Origin: Cavia porcellus
Lineage: Eukaryota > Chordata > Mammalia > Rodentia > Caviidae
DNA length: 64,000 bases
Assembly (NCBI RefSeq): GCF_034190915.1
Contig: NW_026947502.1
Location: forward strand, 2,295,173 to 2,359,172
Reading direction: 5' to 3'
The notes beneath the pieces are model-generated. The model worked only from the letters and a program-made list of their open reading frames with translations. It did no database searches and was not told where the DNA came from. The position numbers and the translations under genes are program-made. Position 1 is the first letter of the stretch. Each line of letters opens with the position of its first letter. Positions 1 through 11,650 of the stretch are shown in pieces.

Positions 1-1
1 A

Positions 2-376
2 CCATATAATCAAACAAAACATGAATGGGAAATGATTAAAATATATCTAAATAGAAACACTTCTTCCCAAGAGGAAATAAAATCTTTACATAATCAAATT
101 GACAAAGATTTTGCAAAGCACAATGATAATAAATCTCTGGCACAGTTTGCTCAATTGCTTGCCCATTCCTTGGAGGGGCTGGACCCTAAAGGAATTTGGC
201 AAAGCTTTACCCACACTTTAAGCGGCACAGGACTTAGCTTGATTATAGCTCTCATTGCCATAGTTCTTGTATATTTTTACTGCATAAGACAAAATGCTAC
301 AAATAATCTGGTCTTATGGAAATTGTTCTTAAAAAATAAAAAGGAAGGAACTGTGGGGGATGAGGAGTCACTTTGA
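2..376 (+). CDS. Endogenous retrovirus Env, C-terminal part of the transmembrane subunit (5' partial)
   Basis: The reading frame is open from base 2 and enters the window from the left, so the ATG at 32 is probably internal. It ends with a stop at 374-376. The last third has a strongly hydrophobic membrane anchor of about 18 residues (window positions about 230-290) followed by a short basic and acidic cytoplasmic tail. This matches the layout of a retroviral Env TM subunit: helical ectodomain, anchor, tail. A polypurine tract (331-350) and an LTR start at 352 follow directly, so the last codons lie in the LTR. That context, more than any motif, supports the call. A class II (beta-like) origin is inferred from overall resemblance only. 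The fusion peptide and surface subunit are outside the window. No break is seen in the visible part. Confidence 0.7.
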   Translation, partial: PYNQTKHEWEMIKIYLNRNTSSQEEIKSLHNQIDKDFAKHNDNKSLAQFAQLLAHSLEGLDPKGIWQSFTHTLSGTGLSLIIALIAIVLVYFYCIRQNATNNLVLWKLFLKNKKEGTVGDEESL

Positions 377-743
377 AGACCCTAGCCCCCTCGGGACCTG
401 CAGTAAACAATAGCCCCCGGTATGCGAGACAGAGGCGGGACAGGAATGCCTGTTCTCAGTGGGGATGTTCCCCCCTCTCTGAGCCCATACTGTGTGACTT
501 GGCTTTGTTTACAGAGTCATGAGGAAGTGGCCAACCACCATTGTGACACTAGCAACAAACATAATTAACATCATTCTTGGGCTAATGAAGTTCCTCCTGG
601 GTTAGAGGGGCTAGAAGAACTGATTGTGCTTGTTTGCTTCACTTAGTTTACATAAACATTGTAGTCTGTCACATTATAGCTTGTCACAAAGAATGCTTTT
701 TCACTAGTTAATCGTCTGTGCTCTGTGAATTGATCCGGTTTAC

Positions 744-752
744 TATATAAAA
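744..752 (+). promoter_or_regulatory. LTR TATA box
   Basis: TATATAAAA lies in the U3 part of the LTR, about 45 bp upstream of a GT-rich stretch. It is the expected core promoter element of a retroviral LTR. Confidence 0.6.
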
Positions 753-759
753 ATCCTAA

Positions 760-765
760 AATAAA
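760..765 (+). terminator. LTR polyadenylation signal
   Basis: An exact AATAAA is followed by a GT-rich downstream element around 783-793. The closeness to the TATA box implies a very short R region, with the signal at or before the U3/R border. That layout is known in several beta-type LTRs. Confidence 0.6.
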
Positions 766-905
766 GCACAGTGTACAGTACAGTGTGGTGTAGTTGCAAT
801 TGCCATGTTTCTCTGTTTCTTTTCCTCGCGCTATACCCCCCGTGTCCCGATCTGGTGTGTGTGTGCCTCTTCCCGGGGTCCAGAGTGCACTAGACACTCC
901 CGACA

Positions 906-1588
906 TATAGGCAACTACTTTGAAGACAATAAGATTCACTAAGATACCCATTCTGGTTTGACTAGTGTCTCCTTTGGAAGTCCTGTAATGTTTACAATGC
1001 CTCAGTTTTATTGGTCTTGTTCTCTACTGTTTTGTTCAACTTTATAATATCTAATGAGATAGACAATTCTTTTTAAGGAAACAAGAGACAACGTTGATAA
1101 CCATTGTTGATAACCATGTACTCTGTTCTACATCATGTGCTATGTCTATCCTTGGTTTTGACTGACAGCTTTGTTTTGCCATATTTGACTTTATTCTCTC
1201 CCCCCCAAAAAAGTAATAAGAACCAAGGAGTAATAAAATCCAAAATGTGTAAATTTTGTTGTAAAAAAGAGAGGGGGAAAAAAAGAGCTCTAAAGGATAT
1301 AACAGCAAGTGTGTTTAGGGGTGTTAAATAGCTGACTATATTAATGTTTTTGGATCATTGAACACAGCTGTTTGCAGTCTCTCTGTTTGAATGTCCACTT
1401 TGTATTCTTTGATACTGTGATTTGAGCAACTATTTCCAAGATGATAATATGTAATCTATTAACAGGTGATTTCTTACTGTTATGTTTTTTTTTTTTTTGT
1501 AGTTCTGTATTATGTGTACCCTTATACCGCTTTGTTTTGTTTTGGGTTTTTCTCTTTTTCCTCTTAAATAAAATTTAAAAAAAAAAAA
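906..1588 (+). mobile_element. L1/HAL1 3' end (sense), interrupted on its left by the ERV
   Basis: The sequence follows the 3' region of the HAL1-like element at about 32.53-33.19 kb block by block, including the stretch with CCATTGTTGATAACC and the terminal AATAAAATTTAAAA plus A-tail at 1568-1588. No ORF2 domain is visible. The ERV inserted into it is therefore younger than this L1 copy. Confidence 0.8.
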
Positions 1589-2065
1589 GAGAACTCAGGA
1601 GAAAAGTTTGACTGTAGCTCGGTGAGTGTTGAAATAGAGCTGCATCCTTTGTACCCCTCCCCAGAGACCATTCTCTCCAGAGGAGCCCCAGACTCCTGTC
1701 CTGGCCAGGGAGGCATTTCCACCCTTCATGGCATCACCTCCCTCACCTTGTCCTGCGGGTCTCCAGGCCAAGACCCTTGTGTGCCAGGGGCCTTCATGGA
1801 GAGCCTGGTAATGTCGCACAGACCAAGAAGCCCCTCCAACCATTTGCTGGTGATTCAGACCTGAAAAAGTTACTTTCATCCCACGTGTCTTTTTCCCCAA
1901 GTCTCAGAGCTGGAGCTCAGCTCCTAGCACTTTGTCGCCTTGATGTCCCTGGGCTCTCAGGGGTGACTGCTCTGGGAACTGATCTGGTGCCACACATGTT
2001 GAGAGCTGGCTTTGCCTACCTGCTCAGCTCTGAGTCCTCATCGAGCTGACTGTCACAGCACCTGT
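1589..2065 (+). repeat. Duplicated segment, copy 1 (partner at about 25.03-25.88 kb)
   Basis: From AAAAGTTTGACTG onward this stretch matches 25,046-25,275 at high identity. Similarity returns near the end, around the shared stretch GATGTTGAGAGCTGGCTTTG (ATGTTGAGAGCTGGCTTTG here). The middle differs: copy 2 carries several hundred extra bases. The ORFs are short and not conserved between the copies, so it is treated as non-coding. It may be an unrecognised LTR-like repeat or part of a segmental duplication. Confidence 0.7.
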
Positions 2066-2249
2066 GCAGAGTGTGTCTCGGGCCTGCTGCGTCTCTCCAG
2101 CCCTATCAGCTGTTATTGGCTCTGACCTCACGCTTCCTGCTGCTGTGCAGAAAATACTAGTTTGGCTCTTAATGAAACAGGTAACCATACACCTGAGACA
2201 GGCAAAACACACATGGATAGTGCAAGAAAATAAGAATTGGGCCATTCAG

Positions 2250-2667
2250 GACCAGGGATTTAGCTCAGTGGCATAAGCACATGCCTGGCAAGCTTGAGGC
2301 CATGAGTGGGTTCCGCGGTACCTGTCATGGTTTATGTCGGTGGCCCCCAAGCCTCATGTGATAGCACTGTGCATTTGTGATTGGTTCACTGTGTAGTGCT
2401 TGGATTGATGGTGTCAGTGGTGCACCTGCCTAGGGGTGCGGTCCACATACAATGTAATGGCGGGAAGAAGGCGTGTCTGTCTCTTGCCCTTTCTGACTCG
2501 CTTTTTGTAGCCTGCGTGAACTTTGGCCCCACTGTGCCATCTTGCCTTGGAGCCAACTGAGTATGGGCTGAAACCTCAAAAACTGGCACGAAATAACCTT
2601 TTCTTTCCCAACTTTGGGCATCAGGTATTTTGTCTTAGTGAGGAGTAAAGAGTCTCTAAGAGAGTAC

Positions 2668-2709
<42 letters not shown>
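2250..2709 (+). repeat. ID SINE split by a MaLR LTR
   Basis: The tRNA-derived body with its A box (TTTAGCTCAGTGGC) ends in GTACC at 2318-2322. After the LTR, GTACC is repeated at 2664-2668, and the A-tail of 41 uninterrupted A (2669-2709) follows. Body and tail are thus one ID element opened exactly at its 3' end. Confidence 0.8.
2323..2663 (+). mobile_element. MaLR-type solo LTR (family copy a)
   Basis: It starts TGTCATGGTTTATGTC and ends near CTAAGAGA, where sister copies end CTAAGACA. It is flanked by an exact 5-bp duplication GTACC (2318-2322 and 2664-2668). Sister copies of the same family lie at 11,651, 13,520 and 13,528. The AATAA-rich region near 2590 corresponds to the polyadenylation region of its sisters. 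Confidence 0.85.
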
Positions 2710-2711
<2 letters not shown>

Positions 2712-2789
2712 AAAACAATGTACCAAACAAACAGAGAATAAAAGAAAGAACATAGAAAAGCCTTTGAAAGAGGCATAGTAGACAACCTC

Positions 2790-3235
2790 TGGGACCCCCA
2801 ATGGTCAAAGATGGAAGAATTAAACCAATAAATGTGTATACAAACACGGGCCGAGCATCCCTGTCAAAAAACCTGAAATGCCTCAGAATGGGAAACATTT
2901 CAAGTACCAGATGTTCCAAGCAGAAAATTCCACACATGGCCACAAGTGAGGGGTTGCAGTCAAAATATAGGAACCGCCCAAATATCTCATAGTATCCCCT
3001 TATGCTATGTGTCTAAGGAGTGTATAAACATGAGGCTTAGACTTTGGTCCCATCTCCAAGCTGACTCATTATGTATAGAAAATGTTCCAAAATCTAAAAT
3101 ACTTCTGGTTCCAAGAATCTTGGATACTAGATACTCAATCTATGCTGAATTACAACTCAAAAAACGTAAAATAAGCATAAATAAGTCTATGATATTGGAC
3201 GCAGTATATTGAATAAGCAAATAACTGAAAGGACA
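2790..3235. repeat. Ancient interspersed repeat, shared with 26.24-26.62 kb
   Basis: Blocks such as TTCCAAGCAGAAAATTCCACA and GGATACTAGATACTCAATC have counterparts in the same order at 26.24-26.62 kb. The character (decayed, AT-rich, no ORF) fits an old mammalian repeat, possibly a DNA transposon fossil. The family was not identified. Confidence 0.5.
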
Positions 3236-5925
3236 AATCTTCCTCACAGAGGAACTTGGAGTAATAAATGTATCTAGATGCTTCTCCCAACCTGCACCCA
3301 GCAGACAGGAAGCTGCACTCTCTGCACTCCCCTTACAGTGAGCAGAACTTAGAACACTGCTGCCAGAGGAAAGGTTCCGAGAGAGAACAATGATCTTTGC
3401 AGTGAAGCAATCTGATACACATCCCCGTAACCAAGCCATGAAAGCTGACATCACAAGTAAAGAGTCAAGCTGAACATTCGTCCCTCCTATGCACTGAGGA
3501 CACAAACAGGAAACCACAGCTCAGTGTTACTTAGCAATATTTACACAAGTAAATCATTAGCATTAATATCGGGGCTTACCTGAGGAGAGGGATGATCAGT
3601 GCAGCAACTCTTTGATAGAATGTAAGTGATTCAACACCTGGAAATGGGTCAAAATTATTTATCATAGTAACCTCTCACAGGGATGAACTGTTTATCTGCT
3701 TGGATACTGATAATCATGATTCCACAAACATTCCTAACTGTAGCACACAAAGAATTCAGAATTTACTGTTACTGGTTTAAGACATTGACGTACGCATACT
3801 CCATCTCTCAACACCAGCGTTTTACTGAATGTGGAAACAAAAAGGCTTTTGAACAAAACTCAGTAAGAAGGGGGTATACCAAATGTTCCCTGTGGCGTCT
3901 GTACTGTGCTAATGTGTAAGTCAGTGCAATTACACAAGTAAGGGTCAGAAGTATCTTAATATGGAGATGATACAGTGGGAAACTGGAGATTCTTTGAGAA
4001 TTGTAGTAATAAATTTAAAAAATGTAATAATTCAGTCAGCCATAAGATGTTCACTTAAGAGTGTAATCGGTAGCTAACAGACTTGTGCAAAATAGGGAGC
4101 ACATGAGAATAAACAACAGTGATAGAAAAAACTTACAGGAAATATTAGACACATGCAGGTACACTTCAACGTGCAATACAGTCTTTGTTCTTGCATAGAT
4201 TCCTTGAGGATTACAGAGCTGTTAGTTTGATCTGTTTTACTCTAACTGGTGAGTGGTAAATACTGAAAATATCAAGATAGTTTTATCTGGAGCTCTAAGG
4301 CTCTGCACTAAGGTTGCATAGAAGGAAATAATGATTCTTACTTAGATATCAGTACATGCTATAAAATTCCTCTAATCCAACCAGTGAATACTGCAAACAT
4401 CCAGCAGATTCTAATGGAAAACCAGAAATAGGTCCAGATGCAAAATCGTACAATGGCCTTTCTAGAGGGTGGTCCTTCATTCGGAGAGAGTCAGGAAACA
4501 AGACAAGTAAGCATAGCTAAGTACTCTGAAACTCAGACATTATGACAGCCTGAGCGTACTTGCTGAAAGGCAGGATTGCAGAGCTTTTTAACAGGCTGGG
4601 ATGCAGTAACCGCCTGCCTTCCTCAGTCCTCAGCCCCTGTGCCTGTGGCAACAGCAGCCCACATTCTGGAGGGGCTGACGGAGGTCCCAGTGAATCACTG
4701 TCTTCCCAATGTCCTTGAATATGTTGGAAGCTCTGGGGGATCCCGGATGTAATGGCATGGAAATCTATGCTGGTTTTGGTCATCTGAGCTGTGGTGACTT
4801 TTGCCATTGATGCTTATCAGAAGATTTTAAAGGAAAGCAACTTCTTTTATTTTCACTATGGAGCCAGATAATTATGGATATGTTTCTTAGGATGCTCACT
4901 AACTGCAGAAAAAATGAAATAGATATGTCAACGTTCATATGTAGCAAGAAAAGCACCTTCTGCAAAGTAGTTTGTGTTCATCAAAAAAAGGGCACTTTTG
5001 TAGAACACCAAGTGGACAGCGCTCTGAATGCAGTGTTACCTCTACTTTATTTAAATCAGCCCTGTCTCCCTGCACTGAGATGTACAGAGCTGGCTATGTT
5101 ACTTCCTTCTTCCTTCAATTGGCTGTAGGCAATGCAAAGACAGCTAGCTAAGGTACTGATATATCATCTTTAAGGCCAACTGAGAATTGCCTGCGTCTTT
5201 GCATCGTGTTCCAGGTTAAACAGTTGAATGCAGTGGGGCAGCAGAGCCAGAAAGCTCCAGGGATGTCAGCTGGGTACGACCCTCAGAATAAGCCTATGGC
5301 TTCCAGGGTACAAAGTTTACAAGGCAGAAACTGAAGCAACAGCCTCTTCGCCGCATTCACACTGTCTCTCTACCAAGTTCTGTGGCCTGACCTTTGTGAA
5401 TATTTTCCTCCGTGCATGCGGCACAGGTGCCTGGCCTCCACCTGGCTGGATCAGCTCACTTGCTATGTAATTTCCACAGTCCTCACTGTCAATCATCGTT
5501 GAAGCACTCCTTTCTTCACCAGATAATAAATTCTGTGAGAGGCTTTGGCTTAGTGTCTTTATTCTTACCATGGGTTAGATAGGTGGTGGTAGATTGGAAT
5601 TAACCTGCAGGGATTCAAATAACATTTCAGTGGGACTACAGATATAGTTTTCTGCATTGTGAGAGGGAATAGGAAAGAAATTACAGTATTTGGATTACAG
5701 TTTATAATGTTGGGAGTATAATATTCAGTATTTGGATCACAGTACACATCCTTTCCCACTCCCTGACAAAAAAAACCCCAAAAATCAGAAATATTAACAA
5801 TGCCAGAAATTAGGGAAAATTTGATTTCTAATTGTAGCATAATCAGGAGACAAAGTTTTCAACAACAACAATAAAAGCACAAAGTAGATTCCAAAGAGGA
5901 AAGTACAGCCTTTCTCGGGCTGGGA
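3236..5925. other. Unassigned intergenic sequence
   Basis: No gene, RNA gene or confidently named repeat was recognised. ORFs here are at most about 96 codons, show no domain and lack credible splice or promoter context. The composition is ordinary, with AT-rich stretches around 3.9-4.4 kb. Confidence 0.5.
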
Positions 5926-6346
5926 CATCTATCTTCCATCATCAATACTGAAGAAAACCACTCGTTTCAATTGCTGGTCAGAGACATTATGCCAACCGCC
6001 TAAAAATGCCCAAGAACTGAAGAAAAGCATGGAGAAAGAAAGGAGGAAGATAAGTATGAACAAAAGAGGGGAATCAACCAGCATAAGTGATAGAAAGAAA
6101 CCACCTATAATTTGAGGGGTATAAAGTAGAGTATTTTGCAGATAAAAATTCATTAATACAATAGCAGCCAAGGTCTCAGCTGCAGAGAAAGGATCAGCAA
6201 AAGTAACGATGAGATTACTGAAATTATCTAGTCTGAAAAACAGAGAGAAAAAAGAGAAACAATGTACCCGTGGTACCAACACAGGCATCTGAGGAATTTC
6301 AGAAGAGATAAAAGATGGGAAAAGAAAATATTCAAGAACTACTTAA

Positions 6347-6525
6347 GCCAGGCCTGGTGGCACAACCTGTAACCCCAGCACTCGGGAGGCTGAAGCAGGA
6401 GGGTTGATGGAAGTTTGACACCAGCCTGGGCTACAAAGCGAGCTCAAGGCCAGCTGAACTGCAGAGTGAGACCCTGGCTCAAAAAGAAAAAAACAAAGAA
6501 AGAAAAAGAAAAGGAAATACCAAAG
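6347..6525 (+). repeat. B1 SINE
   Basis: 7SL-derived text with GCCAGGCCTGGTGGCAC at the start, CCCAGCACTCGGGAGGCTGA within and an A-rich tail. It contains a short internal duplication of the GCTACAAAG / CAAGGCCAGC region. Confidence 0.85.
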
Positions 6526-7174
6526 TCACTTCAAATCTGACGAAGATAATAAATACGTCCTGTTTCAAAGCTTGATGATATCAGCACGATAAGTGCTGAG
6601 ATTCAGACTGAGACAGAGTTCAAACATCAACAGAGACAGACAGAATTCTGACAGCAGCAAGAGAAGGGGCTCACTCCCTACAAAGATGCTCAGCACCGCG
6701 GGCTGCTGATTTCTCCTCATAGCCTGTGACGGCCAGCACAAACTGGTGAGGGCCTGAAAGGCTGAAGGAAAAAGCTGTTAACCAAGAATTCCAGACTGGG
6801 AACGAGCACTCCTCAGGAATGGGGGAAATGAAGATCTTTTAAGGTAACTGAAGCTGACGACGTTCATTGCCAGTCCAGCTGCCCCACTGTATCTGATGAA
6901 GGCAACTGTTCTGGAAGAGGGAACTGTGATGTGATAATAAAGACCCATGTCGGCAGCTACACAGAGATTACTTCACGCGGTGCAGCTGCTCTTCCCTCTC
7001 CAGGTGAGGTAAAAGGCTCACGCATAAAATAGTAATTATGGAGCCAAATCAATGGGCACAGGATGTAAAATTATATACTTTAAAGTGAAAGGGGACACCT
7101 GGAATATACAGGGGAGGGACCGTAGTCTGTAGGTGAGGAGTGTAAGGCAGAAAGTTCACGTTGGTGTTATCCTG

Positions 7175-7540
7175 TGGGTCTACAGTGTCCCCCAAGTCCT
7201 GCATCTTACTGGGACCTTTGAGAGATGATTGATCATGGGCACCGTGCGCATCGCTGCATTGATCCAGTAATGAGTTTGTATCTGACAGCGCGGCCTCCCT
7301 GTCCGGGGACGGGGACCTGGAAGGTTTTATTACGGGCTCTCCTTCCTCCTCTGTCCTTCCTGGCTGGCATCAGGGAGCAGCTCTCCTGCACCTCTTCCTG
7401 CTGCCCTGATGTTTCCGCCCTGGAGCCGGCCAGCCACAGATGGAGAGCTCAGAAACCGTGAGCCAGCCGAGCCCTCTTCCTTCCACTAGGCTTTCGGTGC
7501 TGGGAACTGTGTCCCGGGGTGGACAGTGACTCCCACAGTG
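7175..7540 (+). mobile_element. MaLR-like LTR relic within the old L1
   Basis: Text such as GTGTCCCCCAAGTCCTGCA, GACCTTTGAGAGATGATT and GAAACCGTGAGCCA is typical of MaLR-family LTRs in this orientation. It is GC-richer than the surrounding L1. Ends and target-site duplication were not resolved. Confidence 0.45.
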
Positions 7541-8005
7541 GCTTTACTCAGAACACAGTGTCCGCTCTGTACAATGTTCGTTATCATTTTCAGAGAACCA
7601 CTAAGCAAGCAACTTAAAAATACGGAGAGAGAAGAATCTCAAAGTAGCACACTGAAAAATAAATAATAAAAAATGACAGCAGTAGAATTGGGGAAGAAAA
7701 ATATAGAAGGCAGACATAAAAGTAACAGCTGAATGGCAGAAGTAAATCCTTCTTTATAATCACATAACACAATGGATTAAACTCTATTACCTAGGAGAAA
7801 TTGGCATATTAGATAAAAGCTGACATTCCCATTACATATTTCCCAACATATGAAGAAGTCTTAAAAACAGGAAAACTCTCTGTAACAACCTTGTACCCAG
7901 GAAAGGAACTTTAAAAACTGGTTAAAATATCTACAGAATATTTTACAGAATACATATGTTAATGATTATAATTAAAACATGGAAACAAGTATGTCATTCA
8001 ATTTC

Positions 8006-8126
8006 TTTTTTTTTTTTTTTTTTTTTTTTTTTGTATTTTTCCTTTTTATCGGTACCAGGGACCGAACTCACGACTGCCTGCTTGCAAGGCAGGCGCTTAT
8101 GCCGCTAAGCTAAATCCCCAGCCCCT
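8006..8126 (-). repeat. ID SINE, antisense
   Basis: A T-tract (the antisense A-tail) is followed by the reverse complement of the ID body, ending CTAAATCCCCAGCCCC. The internal stem GCCTGCTTGCAAGGCAGGC is well preserved, suggesting a fairly young copy. Confidence 0.9.
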
Positions 8127-8990
8127 AATTTCTAACGATATAGAAATCTGTATGGGTATATTAACATTACAAAGCAACGTATTTCAACACAGAAAGTATT
8201 TGCCAAACTATGATGACATATTTCTAAGAGATAGAGGGTCAGTTCATGAGGAGGACCTTGCAACACTAAGTATATGGGTACCTCAAAATAAAACTTGAAG
8301 CGAAGGAAATTAAAACTGACAACTGTAGAAACAGATGTAATCTCTTTTCACTGACAGCCAGACTAAGGGTAGGTAGAGAGGGGATGAACAATATTACTAA
8401 TTACAGTGACACACACACAGTTCCACCCAGATCTGAAAAGAAGGCAGAAAAGACCCGCAAAGGTTAAGATGAAACTATTGGAATTATGCAGCCCAAAGAG
8501 CAGACATAAAGAAAGGAGGATGCTGTGGGATACCGTCAAACATACAGACACATTCACTGCAAGGTTTGAGGAGGACGCCAAACACTGTAATTCTCAGTGC
8601 AACTTCAAGTGCACACTGCATGCTCAATAAACAGGTTACCATCTCTGGGCTAAGCAAAATCAAATTAATAAGCAATATCAATAAGCAATCTACACAATCA
8701 CTCCAAATATGAGAAATTACATGTTTTTTAGATTATCAGTTAGTCCTATAAAAAATTATAATCAAAATGGATCAATATTTTTAATCAATGGAAAAAGAAC
8801 CAAATCACGTTGAAGTGGTTGGACCAATAAGTGAGAATTTACTATTGTAAGTGCTCCTAGTAAAAAATAAGAGAAAAGATTAAATCAATAATCTATAATT
8901 CTAACTAGGAAAGGTAGGGGATACGAGAAAAGAAAACTAAAATTATTCAAAGCAAATTGAATAAAGTAGGAGGCAAAGTGAGAATCAGAA

Positions 8991-9170
8991 GCTGGGTTTA
9001 GTGGCACAGATCTACACTCGGGGCACTCTGGGAGGCTGAATCAGGAGGATCATGAATTTGAACCTGGCCTGGGCAGATATGGACTTGGGGGATCCTGTTC
9101 AAATCACAAGTGCTGGGAGTGCAGCTCAGTGTGAAGGCCCTGGGCTCAAACCACAGCAGTGAAAAAAGTA
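8991..9170 (+). repeat. B1-dID composite SINE
   Basis: A B1-like left part (GGGAGGCTGAATCAGGAGGATCA-type text) is joined to an ID-like right part (GTGCAGCTCAGTGTGAAGGC) and a short A-rich tail. Confidence 0.75.
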
Positions 9171-9426
9171 AGTAGAAATCAATGAAAGATAAGAGAATAT
9201 ATTGAAAAGCTCGAAGTAAATTCTGTTGCTGATTATTTCTTATTGTCAGGAAGAAAAAACAGTAAAAAGTGACACAATATCGCTTGTCAGGAATGATATA
9301 TTAAAATGCATTGTAAGGAATGATTGGACAATATGACAATAGATGCCAGAGTCTTTCAAAGGAAAATTAAGAAGCCTTATTATCCATCTTAGTCCCACAA
9401 ATTTATCAATTTAAATGAAAAGGAAG

Positions 9427-9544
9427 GGGGCTGGGGATTTAGCTCAGCAGCATAAGCGCCTGCCTTTCAGGCAGGCAGTCGTGAGTTCGATCCCCAGTAC
9501 CGATAAAAAGGAAAAAGACAAAAATAAATAAATAAATAAATAAA
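9427..9544 (+). repeat. ID SINE with AAAT-repeat tail
   Basis: A well-preserved ID body (GGGGCTGGGGATTTAGCTCA; GTTCGATCCCCAGTACCG) ends in AATA repeats. Together with the antisense copy at 8,006-8,126 it gives two near-consensus ID elements 1.3 kb apart in opposite directions. Confidence 0.9.
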
Positions 9545-11351
9545 TGAAAAGGAAAATTCCCAGAAAAAAATATTTCTTACCCAAATGTACACCAAAATTA
9601 TTGAAATGGAAGTGTTAATATTGAAATTTTATTTTAAGTCATCAAAACAAAAATAAAAAACAAAATTCTAAAAGAATACTCCACAATGATTTTATTGGTG
9701 AATCCTTTTAATCACTTAAGAAATAATATGGGTACTCAGCATGACCAGTGCATCCAAAGTGTACCATGATTTCGTATAATTGTCTTATGCATTTATATAT
9801 ACTTTGCTCTGTTAGTCTGGCTGTCAACCTGTGGTTCTGATTAACTTGAAATGGCTTAAAGTAAATCTGGTAAAAAATCAATATGGGTATGCACAAAATG
9901 TTTGAGGAAATAGAGGAGCATGTGAACACTTACCACTACCAATTGGGCCAGTCCAGGCTGATACTCAACCAGACGAGTCATGTACAAAGAGGGAAACACA
10001 GAGCAATCACTCAGTCAGTGGGAAAGTAGACCAAAGCCTAACAAGAGGCTCACCGTGCTCACAGGTGACGTCACTCCCCGTGCAAGAGATGTCGAGAAAT
10101 ATACAAACCAGACCCAGCCAAACCTAGCAGCCCTCAAAGAAGCAAACACACCTACAACTTTTTTTACGACAGTTACAGGACATATGCTCAACATTAAAAA
10201 TCAGTCAGGTTTCTGTATACTTCTCATCAAATTTTAAAATCCAAACTTCTAAGGGCACATTTTAAATAATATCAAGATCTTGACAAATTATGAAATCTAA
10301 CTCTGTGAAGTTTTATGCTGAGAATTACTAGATATTTTTGAAAGAAAAAAGTAAGAACTAACTAAATAAAGAGACGCATAGTGTCAAACAATTCGGAGTC
10401 TTTATCGGTAGCAAATCATTTATCCTCTAAGTAATGAATACGCTTATGAGGGAAATTTGCATTAGAGATGGATAAACATGGTCTAAATTGATGTGAAAAG
10501 CCAAATGAACAAAAAGAGCAAAATGATTTAGAGAGAGAACAAAGTTGGAGCATTCATACTACCTGACTGCAGGAATTACCTCCACATTGTAAAGGTCAGA
10601 GAGGACGCATAGCCCTGAGGACCAATGGTATATAACAGACTTCAGAGACAGACTCGCTCAGACTGATTGGTTGTGACACACAGGTGCCAAGGACTCCAGG
10701 GGAGAAAGATAATCTTTCCATTAAATTCTCCTCATAAAAAGCCCTATTTATAACCATAAGCTGAATCTTAGAGACATCACATACAAAATTAACACGAAAT
10801 GGATTATAATTGCAAAAGGAAACTTACAATTACTCAGGGGGAAAACATAGAAACAGGTTTTTCTAATCAGGTTATACAAAGATTTTGTATATATAGCAAT
10901 ATGATCTATCAAAATTTTAATTTACACAGTACAGTTCAATAAAAATAAAATATTTCCTCCTCTAATGTGCTACTAAGAAAATGAAAGACCCATAAAACAA
11001 GGAGGAATCATTTTCAAATACTGCATATACTAAGTAATAAGTAGACTATATGAAATATCTTTCAAATTTGAAAATTAAAAGACTTTAAAACTAAGAAAAA
11101 GATTTGAACAGATGCTCTAAAATATACATAAAAAGATGTACGTATAGAAGAAAGACCCAACTTAATTAATCTTCAGAAATGTAAACTAAACTGATAAAGC
11201 AATAATCCGTCAAGCAGAATGACTTCTTAACACCTGAAAATACCTTGGTGTACAGAAAAACACAAACTCTACTGTACTGCTCGTGAGAATGCAAAATGGT
11301 TTCACTACTCTGAAACACACTTAATTGCTTTCTTATATTGAAGATAACCCA

Positions 11352-11645
11352 CTGCCTTCATCAGCTCAGGCTGCCATAACACTAGCCCACAGGGTGGGTG
11401 GATTAAAGAGAGGGAATTCATTTTTTCACATTCTGGAGGCTACAAGGCCAAGCCCGAGATCCTGGTCCATTCTGTGTATGCTGAGAGCTCTCTTTCTGCC
11501 TCAACATGGCCAACAATGTGCTGGGGCTTCACATGTGCTTTCTTTTGTGACTGAGAGACTGAGACAGAGATAGACTTCTTATAAGGACACAAATTCTATG
11601 GGATCAGTACCCAAACTTATGACTTCCTGTATCACTTCTGGAGGG
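11352..11645 (-). mobile_element. MLT1-like LTR, antisense
   Basis: Reads CAGGCTGCCATAACACTAGC, then TTCACATTCTGGAGGCTACAAGG, later CTTATAAGGACAC. This is the reverse-orientation signature of MLT1-type MaLR LTRs. It lies directly against the MaLR 5' LTR that follows. Confidence 0.65.
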
Positions 11646-11650
11646 GCCCT

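Larger units (their letters stand above)
352..905 (+). mobile_element. 3' LTR of an endogenous retrovirus, about 554 bp
   Basis: The element begins TGTGGGGGA immediately after a purine-rich tract and ends TCCCGACA, giving imperfect TGT...ACA inverted ends. Inside are a TATA box and an AATAAA only 8 bp apart, then a GT-rich stretch, as expected for U3-R-U5. It interrupts an L1 3' region: the sequence from about 906 aligns with the middle of the HAL1 3' region at about 32.53 kb. The 5' half of the provirus is off the left edge, so the target-site duplication cannot be checked. Confidence 0.8.
5926..11345 (+). mobile_element. Decayed, nearly full-length ancient L1 (L1M-like)
   Basis: Landmarks occur in L1 order. 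ORF1-like text lies at about 6.2-6.8 kb (GAAATTATCTAGTCTGAAAAACAG-type and CAGCAAGAGAAGGGG). The inter-ORF region is at about 7.0-7.2 kb. Endonuclease-region text is at about 7.73-8.3 kb (AATGGATTAAACTC; later GGTCAGTTCATGAGGAGGA). ORF2 palm-distal and C-terminal text is at 10.2-11.3 kb (ACAAAGTTGGAGCATTCATACTACC; later GATTTGAACAGATGC). Every reading frame is broken. It is interrupted by a B1, an LTR relic, two ID elements and a B1-dID. The calls are by remembered resemblance to L1M consensus text, not by alignment. Confidence 0.65.

Noticed and set aside
2430..2801. 123-codon minus-strand frame with a run of phenylalanines
   Set aside because: It is the translation of the ID A-tail and the MaLR LTR.
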